Source of the DNA: Bacillota bacterium
GTDB lineage: Bacteria > Bacillota > Clostridia > Peptostreptococcales > Anaerovoracaceae
Reading direction: 5' to 3'
Assembly: GCA_030527065.1 (NCBI GenBank)
Contig: JAUNBO010000081.1
Span: 1-8,213 of the forward strand
Length of the DNA: 8,213 nucleotides
Position 1 is the first letter of the stretch, and every line of letters begins with the position of its first letter. Made by a program: the position numbers and the translations under genes. The notes under the pieces were generated by a model that saw nothing but the letters and a program-made list of their open reading frames with translations, was not told where the DNA came from and ran no database searches. This document shows positions 1 through 4,446 of the stretch, piece by piece.

Positions 1-34
1 CATGGACAAGCTGGGACTGAGCCGGCAGGAGTGA
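1..34 (+). CDS. ybeY: C-terminal end of probable endoribonuclease YbeY (partial)
   Basis: The window opens inside a + strand reading frame whose last residues read MDKLGLSRQE before a TGA at 32-34. YbeY is a metal-dependent endoribonuclease in late 16S/70S ribosome maturation, and its family typically ends with a helix like EEILxxLGLxR, which this tail resembles. The next genes, cdd and era, are the usual downstream partners of ybeY in Firmicutes, sometimes with a diacylglycerol kinase gene in between. Only ten codons are visible and the catalytic H-rich motif lies outside the window. The assignment rests on the tail and gene order, and a dgkA end is not excluded. Confidence 0.5.
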   Translation, partial: MDKLGLSRQE

Positions 35-60
35 AGAAGGGACCGCCTGCGGGCCCGGAA

Positions 61-66
61 AAGGAG
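61..66 (+). promoter_or_regulatory. Shine-Dalgarno site that fixes the cdd start
   Basis: AAGGAG stands six bases before a GTG at 73-75. An upstream in-frame GTG at 31-33 overlaps the previous stop codon but would add 14 low-complexity Lys/Pro/Gly residues absent from typical cytidine deaminases. The ribosome site therefore favours the GTG at 73. Confidence 0.75.
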
Positions 67-72
67 AAAAAA

Positions 73-450
73 GTGGAAGACAGGGAACTGTTTCTGATGG
101 CGGCGGCAGCGGCGGAAAAGGCCTATGCGCCCTATTCCGGCTTTCGCGTGGGAGCGGCGCTGCTGGCGAAGGACGGCAGGGTCTTTACCGGCGTCAACGT
201 GGAGAACGCCTCTTACGGCGCAGGCATATGCGCTGAGCGCACGGCGGCGGTGAAGGCAGTCTCAGAGGGCTGCCGGGAATTTTCGGCTCTGGCTGTGGCC
301 TCGCCGGATGGGGAAGCCTGGCCCTGCGGGATCTGCCGGCAGTTCCTTTACGAATTCGGAGATACGCTGCGGGTAATTACGGGGCCGGACCCGGAGCAGC
401 TGGAAGCCAGAAATATCACGGAGCTGCTGCCCAAAGGGTTCCGCTTGTAA
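73..450 (+). CDS. cdd: Cytidine deaminase, zinc-dependent
   Basis: Cytidine deaminase converts cytidine and deoxycytidine to uridine and deoxyuridine in cytoplasmic pyrimidine salvage. From the GTG at 73 the protein is 125 residues, close to the roughly 130 of the small homotetrameric class. The visible signatures are a substrate-binding stretch around residues 42-49 (NVENASYG), the C53-A-E55 zinc and proton-shuttle motif, and P84-C85-G-x-C88-R-Q completing the three-cysteine zinc site. The first cysteine replaces the histidine of the larger E. coli-type enzyme, as is normal in this class. The gene follows the ybeY tail closely and precedes era, a common clostridial arrangement. Starting at GTG 31 would give 139 residues with a charged tail of no obvious role. 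The call is firm; only the start is open to argument. Confidence 0.95.
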   Translation: MEDRELFLMAAAAAEKAYAPYSGFRVGAALLAKDGRVFTGVNVENASYGAGICAERTAAVKAVSEGCREFSALAVASPDGEAWPCGICRQFLYEFGDTLRVITGPDPEQLEARNITELLPKGFRL

Positions 451-469
451 GGGCGGCCTTGCTCCGCCC
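451..469 (+). other. Short GC hairpin between cdd and era
   Basis: GGGCGG (451-456) and CCGCCC (464-469) form a perfect 6-bp stem around a 7-base loop, directly after the cdd stop. A T run follows only at 486-490, about 17 bases after the stem, so this is not a classical intrinsic terminator. It may be a stabilising or weakly attenuating hairpin inside the operon. Confidence 0.3.
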
Positions 470-507
470 CTGTCCGCCGGAATTGTTTTTAAAGAACGGA
501 GTCAGTT

Positions 508-1398
508 ATGAAATCAGCCTTTATCGGTATCATAGGCAGGCCCAATGTGGGAAAATCCACCCTGCTCAACGCCATTCTGGGAGAAAAGGTCGCCATTGCC
601 ACAGACAAGCCCCAGACCACCAGAAACCGGATCCGGGGCATCTATACCCGCCTGGAGGGGACGGACAGAGACTGCCAGCTGGTGTTCATAGATACCCCCG
701 GCATCCATAATCCCAGGAACAAGCTGGGGAGCTACATGACGGAAACCGCCCTGAACACCATAAGGGAAGTGGACGCGGTCCTCTTTCTCGTGGACGGGCC
801 TCTGGACGGCGCCGGCAACCGGCCCATCGTGGAGCTGCTGGCGGAAACGGAAACCCCCAGGCTGCTGGTCATCAACAAGATAGACAAACTGGAGCCGGAG
901 GAATACAAGACCATCTATGAAGAATACCGGGCCACCGGCGTGTTTGAAGACATCTTCGGCACCTGCGCCAGGACCGGCCGGAACGTGCCTGCCCTGCTGG
1001 AACGGGTGGAAGCACTGGCGGCGGAAGGCCCCATGTATTTCCCAGAGGATATGGTGACGGACCATCCGGAGCGCTTTCTGGTGGGAGAGCTCATCCGGGA
1101 AAAGGCTCTTTTGTACCTGCAGGAAGAGGTGCCTCACGGCGTCGCCGTGGAAATCGAAAGCTATCAGGAAGAGGAGCGGCTCACCCGCATCGGCGCCGTC
1201 ATTTACTGTGAGAAGAAGTCCCATAAGGGCATCATCATCGGCAAGGAAGGGAAGAAGCTGAAGGGCATAGGGAAAAGCGCCCGGCTGGAAATAGAAGGGC
1301 TGCTGGGGACCAAAGTGTTTCTGGAGCTTTTCGTGAAAGTCAGAGAAAACTGGCGGAACAGCGAGGCTGCCATGGCGTCTTTGGGTTACAAGGAGTAA
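508..1398 (+). CDS. era: GTPase Era, ribosome assembly factor
   Basis: Era is an essential GTPase that binds the 3' end of 16S rRNA and helps mature the 30S subunit at the inner face of the membrane. The 296 residues match the family length. The G domain shows G1 GRPNVGKS at 10-17, an ATDKPQTTRNRIRG switch region around 31-44, G3 DTPG at 62-65 and G4 NKID at 123-126. The G5 position reads TCA (152-154), with cysteine where Ser is usual; this is a mild substitution. The C-terminal KH domain carries the RNA-binding loop G245-K-E-G248 and the family ending VKVRENWRNS (277-286). The start is an ATG with CGGAG six bases upstream. The gene follows cdd and is nearly contiguous with recO, as in many Firmicutes. 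Confidence 0.98.
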   Translation: MKSAFIGIIGRPNVGKSTLLNAILGEKVAIATDKPQTTRNRIRGIYTRLEGTDRDCQLVFIDTPGIHNPRNKLGSYMTETALNTIREVDAVLFLVDGPLDGAGNRPIVELLAETETPRLLVINKIDKLEPEEYKTIYEEYRATGVFEDIFGTCARTGRNVPALLERVEALAAEGPMYFPEDMVTDHPERFLVGELIREKALLYLQEEVPHGVAVEIESYQEEERLTRIGAVIYCEKKSHKGIIIGKEGKKLKGIGKSARLEIEGLLGTKVFLELFVKVRENWRNSEAAMASLGYKE

Positions 1399-1401
1399 GG
1401 G

Positions 1402-2163
1402 ATGTACACGGAGACCGAGGGCATCGTATTCCGGCAGACGAAGATCATCAACGGCCGCCGGATGATACTGCTCTTTTCCAGACGCTACGGGAAAATCAGC
1501 GCCGGCACTTCCGTCACCGAAAAGGGGAAAGGAAAGGCGGCCCTTGCCCTGCGTCCTTTCGTCTACGGCAGGTATGACCTGGCGAAAACCAGAGAAAACT
1601 ATTTTATCAACGGCGGAGATGTGCTGCGCAGCCACTTTGCCATAGGCGGGGACGTGGACAAGTACATGGCCGCTTCCTATATCATGGAGCTGACGGAAAA
1701 GCTGCTGCCGGAAGAGGCCCCGGCCCCGGAGCTGTTTTCACTTCTTCTGGACTTTCTGGACGCCATGGAGAAGCGGAAACAGAAGTTCGGGACCCTGGTT
1801 TTGGCCTATCAGGCAAAGGCGCTGCGGTCCTGCGGCAGCTTCCCCCGGCTGGACGCATGCGTGAGCTGCGGCGGGGAAGAACAACTCTGCGCCGTCGGAA
1901 TCAAGGAAGGAGGGGCCCTCTGTAAAAGCTGCGTTCCGGAGATTTATGAAAATGACAGATTGATTTATAACGCGGAGTTTGATATAGTAAATATATTAAG
2001 GTTCCTGAGCGAACAGCCCCTGGATAAGATCGCAGGCCTGGCCCTGGAGGAAGGAGCGGAAAAAACGCTGCGGATGTTGTTGTCAGCCTGGACGGAGGAG
2101 TATCTGGGCGTGGGACGCCTGAAGAGCGAGGGCTTTTTCCCGGAACCGGAAAAGAGTTATTGA
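1402..2163 (+). CDS. recO: DNA repair protein RecO
   Basis: RecO works with RecF and RecR to load RecA on SSB-coated single-stranded DNA and to anneal strands during gap and break repair. The 253 residues have the family layout: an N-terminal OB-fold (about 1-80, starting TEGIVFRQTKIINGRR) followed by a helical region. A four-cysteine zinc site, C153-x2-C156 and C174-x2-C177, is typical of Gram-positive RecO. Translation looks coupled to era: the AAGGAG site (1390-1395) lies in the last era codons and the ATG comes three bases after the era stop. A short AT-rich patch at about 1961-2003 contrasts with the GC-rich surroundings but stays in frame and encodes a normal helix, so I read no insertion there. 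Confidence 0.95.
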   Translation: MYTETEGIVFRQTKIINGRRMILLFSRRYGKISAGTSVTEKGKGKAALALRPFVYGRYDLAKTRENYFINGGDVLRSHFAIGGDVDKYMAASYIMELTEKLLPEEAPAPELFSLLLDFLDAMEKRKQKFGTLVLAYQAKALRSCGSFPRLDACVSCGGEEQLCAVGIKEGGALCKSCVPEIYENDRLIYNAEFDIVNILRFLSEQPLDKIAGLALEEGAEKTLRMLLSAWTEEYLGVGRLKSEGFFPEPEKSY

Positions 2164-2184
2164 TCCCCATTATATAAAAGGAAA

Positions 2185-2190
2185 AGGTGG
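2185..2190 (+). promoter_or_regulatory. Shine-Dalgarno site for the DUF4342 gene
   Basis: AGGTGG lies eight bases before the ATG at 2199. It favours that ATG over the in-frame GTGs at 2187 and 2190, which overlap the site itself. Confidence 0.55.
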
Positions 2191-2198
2191 TGTTTTTA

Positions 2199-2831
2199 AT
2201 GGAAATCACACTGGAAAAAATCGAACTGGTAAAGGACAGGACCGGCGTCAGCTATAAAGAGGCCAAGGAGGCCCTGGAAGCTGCGGACGGCAGCGTCGTG
2301 GACGCTATCATCGCGATCGAAGAGACCATAGACATCAAGGGCAAGGGCAAGGTGAACGAGCAGGCGGCCAAGATCATGGCAAAGGTGAAGGAAGCCGTCA
2401 AAAAGGGCAACGTTTCCAAGCTGGTGGTGAAGAAGGACGATGAAACCGTCATGAATCTGCCTCTGAACGTCGGCATCGTCGGCACCGTTCTGGCTCCCGT
2501 GGCCATTCTGGCGGGCATCATTACCATCTTCGGTACCAAATGCACCTTTGAGCTGGTAAAGGAAGACGGCAGCGTCATAGATATCACGGAATCCCTTTCC
2601 GACACCTTCGACGACGTGGTGGAAAAGAGCAGCGTCATCGTGGACGAGGCCAAGGTGAAAGGCAGCGAAGTCTTTGAGACCATGAAGGAAAAGGCCGGAG
2701 AGGCCATCGCCAAGGCCCGCAAGGAGGAGGACTTCTTCTTTGACGACGAAGACGAGGAAGAATGCAAGCCCGAAGATTGTGCCGCCTGCGAGGAAAAGGA
2801 CACTTGCGAAAAGGCGAAGGATGCGGAGTAA
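2199..2831 (+). CDS. UBA-like (EF-Ts N-type) plus DUF4342 protein with acidic Cys-rich tail
   Basis: No established function is known to me. The 210 residues divide into four parts. Residues 1-44 resemble the UBA-like fold at the N-terminus of EF-Ts, with the pattern IELVKDRTGVSYKEAKEAL and a DGSVVDAI turn. Residues about 53-122 match DUF4342: a helix and KGNVSKLVVKKDDE strand region, then NLPLNVGIVGTVLAPVAILA and a hydrophobic stretch to about 111. Residues about 123-176 look like charged amphipathic helix. The tail from 177 is strongly acidic (FFFDDEDEEE) and holds four cysteines, C189, C194, C197 and C203. The hydrophobic stretch at 91-111 could touch or cross a membrane, although DUF4342 proteins are often treated as soluble. 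The gene sits between recO and glyS in the same run. The UBA-like part hints at binding a protein or translation partner; that is inference. Confidence 0.85.
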   Translation: MEITLEKIELVKDRTGVSYKEAKEALEAADGSVVDAIIAIEETIDIKGKGKVNEQAAKIMAKVKEAVKKGNVSKLVVKKDDETVMNLPLNVGIVGTVLAPVAILAGIITIFGTKCTFELVKEDGSVIDITESLSDTFDDVVEKSSVIVDEAKVKGSEVFETMKEKAGEAIAKARKEEDFFFDDEDEEECKPEDCAACEEKDTCEKAKDAE

Positions 2832-2858
2832 TTTCAGGAGAAGCGTGGTAAAATCAAT

Positions 2859-4262
2859 ATGGTAGAAAACCTGACTATGGAAAAAATAGTGGCCTTGGCA
2901 AAAAACCGGGGCTTTGTGTACCCGGGTTCCGACATTTACGGCGGACTGGCAAATACCTGGGACTACGGCCCTGTGGGCGTGGAGCTGAAAAACAATGTGA
3001 AGAAGGCCTGGTGGGACAAATTTGTCCGGGAATCCAAGTATAATGTGGGCCTGGACGCCGCCATCCTCATGAACCCCAAGGCCTGGGTGGCCTCCGGCCA
3101 CGTAGGCGGATTTGCGGACCCTCTGGTGGATTGCAAAAGCTGCAAAGCCCGTTTCCGGGCCGACAAGCTCATAGAGGATTACATCAAGGAAACCGAAGAT
3201 ATGGCTGTGACCGTGGACGGATGGTCCAACGAGAAACAGCAGGCCTTCATTGCGGAAAAAGCCATCCCCTGCCCCCAGTGCGGAAAGAGCGATTTCACTT
3301 CCATCAAGAAGTTCAACCTCATGTTCAAGACCTTCCAGGGAGTAACTGAGGATTCGGCGGCGGAAATCTTCCTGCGGCCGGAGACGGCCCAGGGCATTTT
3401 CGTCAACTTCAAGAATGTGGCCCGGACCTCCCGGAAGAAGATCCCCTTCGGCATCGCCCAGGTGGGAAAATCCTTCCGGAACGAAATCACACCCGGGAAT
3501 TTCACCTTCCGCACCCGGGAATTTGAGCAGATGGAGCTGGAGTTCTTCTGCAAGCCGGGAACGGACCTGGAATGGTTCTCTTACTGGAAGGACTTCTGCG
3601 TCAACTGGCTCAGGGCCCTGGGGATGAGGGAAGAGCATCTGCGGCTCAGAGACCACCAGAAGGAAGAGCTGTCCCACTACAGCAACGCCACCACGGACAT
3701 AGAGTTCCTCTTCCCCTTCGGCTGGGGAGAGCTCTGGGGCATTGCGGACCGGACGGACTTTGATCTGAAGCAGCACATCTCTCATTCCGGCGAGGATATG
3801 TCCTACCTGGATCCGGAGACCAATGAAAAATATGTGCCCTACTGCATAGAGCCCTCCCTGGGAGCGGACCGGGTCACCCTGGCCTTCCTGGTGGACGCCT
3901 ACGATGAAGAAACGGTGACGGACGTCAACGGCAAGGAGGACACCCGGGTGGTGCTGCGCTTCCATCCGGCCCTGGCGCCTTTTAAAGCGGCGGTGCTGCC
4001 TCTCACCAAAAAGCAGAAGGATGCGGCGGAGGCCCTTCATCAGGAGCTCTCAAAGGACCTGATGGTGGATTACGACCTGCCGGGAAGCATAGGGAAGCGC
4101 TATCGCAGGCAGGACGAGATCGGCACGCCCTTCTGCATCACCGTGGACTTCGATACCGAAGCAGACGGGGCCGTCACCATACGGGACCGGGACAGCATGG
4201 AGCAGGTGCGTATGCCCATAGAGCAGGTGAAAGCCTATCTTCAGGAAAAATTAAGATTTTAA
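2859..4262 (+). CDS. glyS: Glycyl-tRNA synthetase, class II, single-chain homodimer type
   Basis: The enzyme charges tRNA-Gly with glycine using ATP in the cytoplasm. The 467 residues match the dimeric (eukaryote/archaea-like) GlyRS used by many clostridia rather than the two-gene alpha2beta2 form. The N-terminal part has MEKIVALAKNRGF and YGGLANTWDYGPVG (about 7-40). A zinc-ribbon-like insertion has C92-x2-C95 and C138-x2-C141. Class II motif 2 is F206-R-N-E209 within GKSFRNEITPG, and motif 3 is G335-A-D-R338. The anticodon-binding domain covers about 370-467. The ATG at 2859 gives the usual N-terminus, but a Shine-Dalgarno at normal distance is missing: CAGGAG at 2835-2840 is 18 bases away. 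There is no room for a T-box leader in the 27-base gap, so glyS appears to depend on upstream transcription. Confidence 0.97.
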   Translation: MVENLTMEKIVALAKNRGFVYPGSDIYGGLANTWDYGPVGVELKNNVKKAWWDKFVRESKYNVGLDAAILMNPKAWVASGHVGGFADPLVDCKSCKARFRADKLIEDYIKETEDMAVTVDGWSNEKQQAFIAEKAIPCPQCGKSDFTSIKKFNLMFKTFQGVTEDSAAEIFLRPETAQGIFVNFKNVARTSRKKIPFGIAQVGKSFRNEITPGNFTFRTREFEQMELEFFCKPGTDLEWFSYWKDFCVNWLRALGMREEHLRLRDHQKEELSHYSNATTDIEFLFPFGWGELWGIADRTDFDLKQHISHSGEDMSYLDPETNEKYVPYCIEPSLGADRVTLAFLVDAYDEETVTDVNGKEDTRVVLRFHPALAPFKAAVLPLTKKQKDAAEALHQELSKDLMVDYDLPGSIGKRYRRQDEIGTPFCITVDFDTEADGAVTIRDRDSMEQVRMPIEQVKAYLQEKLRF

Positions 4263-4263
4263 G

Positions 4264-4416
4264 GCGGGAAAGGGCGTAGCCGCGCCGGTATCCCGTGATT
4301 TTGCAAAGTGGATTCCTATGCGAATTCACTTTGGTTTTATAAGGCGGATCCTGCCGCCGGGCGGCGGGAACGCTGTGAAGCGTGAAAGAGCGGAAGAGGG
4401 CGGAGCCTTTTCCCGC
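4264..4416 (+). ncRNA. Candidate structured leader or element between glyS and ppdK
   Basis: Read by eye, this 153-base stretch starts two bases after the glyS stop and is closed by a 12-bp helix with one G-T wobble: GCGGGAAAGGGC (4264-4275) with GCCTTTTCCCGC (4405-4416). Inside are a 12-bp hairpin (4304-4333), two mutually exclusive GC helices sharing CCGCC at 4354-4358 (with GGCGG at 4343-4347 or at 4363-4367), and ACGCT-GTGA-AGCGT (4370-4383), a hairpin with a GNRA-type loop. The 5' boundary strand can alternatively fold locally, CGGGA (4265-4269) with TCCCG (4291-4295). I do not recognise a known riboswitch class. It could equally be a terminator plus untranslated leader, or a small dispersed repeat. 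Confidence 0.35.
4304..4338 (+). terminator. Possible intrinsic terminator after glyS
   Basis: CAAAGTGGATTC (4304-4315) pairs with GAATTCACTTTG (4322-4333) over 12 bp with one G-T wobble around the loop CTATGC, and GTTTT follows at 4334-4338. The stem is rather AT-rich and the T run short, so termination may be partial. The position, 42 bases after the glyS stop, suits the end of the ybeY-glyS operon. The same hairpin may instead be part of the larger folded element described separately. Confidence 0.45.
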
Positions 4417-4423
4417 AGGAAAA
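4408..4423 (+). other. Perfect 6-bp hairpin just upstream of the ppdK ribosome site
   Basis: TTTTCC and GGAAAA flank a CGCA loop. It ends seven bases before the ppdK Shine-Dalgarno. Its 5' arm overlaps bases that can pair either with 4264-4275 far upstream or with AAAGG at the Shine-Dalgarno, so these structures exclude one another. Confidence 0.4.
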
Positions 4424-4430
4424 CGATATA

Positions 4431-4436
4431 AAGGAG
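4431..4436 (+). promoter_or_regulatory. Shine-Dalgarno site for ppdK
   Basis: AAGGAG lies ten bases before the ATG at 4447. The overlapping bases AAAGG (4430-4434) are complementary to CCTTT at 4406-4410, so the site could be masked in one folding state. Confidence 0.75.
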
Positions 4437-4446
4437 AAATGAGAAG

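Noticed and set aside
31..72. Longer cdd start at the GTG overlapping the previous stop codon
   Set aside because: AAGGAG at 61-66 points to the GTG at 73, and the extra 14 residues are low-complexity and not family-like.
514..1635. A 373-codon open frame on the - strand opposite era and recO
   Set aside because: It overlaps the conserved GTPase and KH motifs of Era in antisense and shows no protein family features.
1961..2003. AT-rich patch in recO as a possible insertion
   Set aside because: The frame is intact, the residues fit the C-terminal helical region of RecO, and there are no flanking repeats.
2160..2186. Promoter before the DUF4342 gene, from the TATATAAAAG stretch
   Set aside because: It looks like a -10 box, but no -35-like hexamer lies 16-18 bases upstream, and the gene is in a tight operon.
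2832..2858. T-box riboswitch before glyS
   Set aside because: The gap is 27 bases, far too short for a T-box, and no T-box sequence is seen in the preceding coding region.
2196..4040. A 614-codon open frame on the - strand opposite the DUF4342 gene and glyS
   Set aside because: It spans two convincing + strand genes and their gap, has no ribosome site or motif I can recognise, and arises from codon bias.
4301..4343. Sigma-A promoter for ppdK using TTGCAA and TATAAG
   Set aside because: The two hexamers are about 31 bases apart, far from the 17 needed, and both lie in or beside the 12-bp hairpin.
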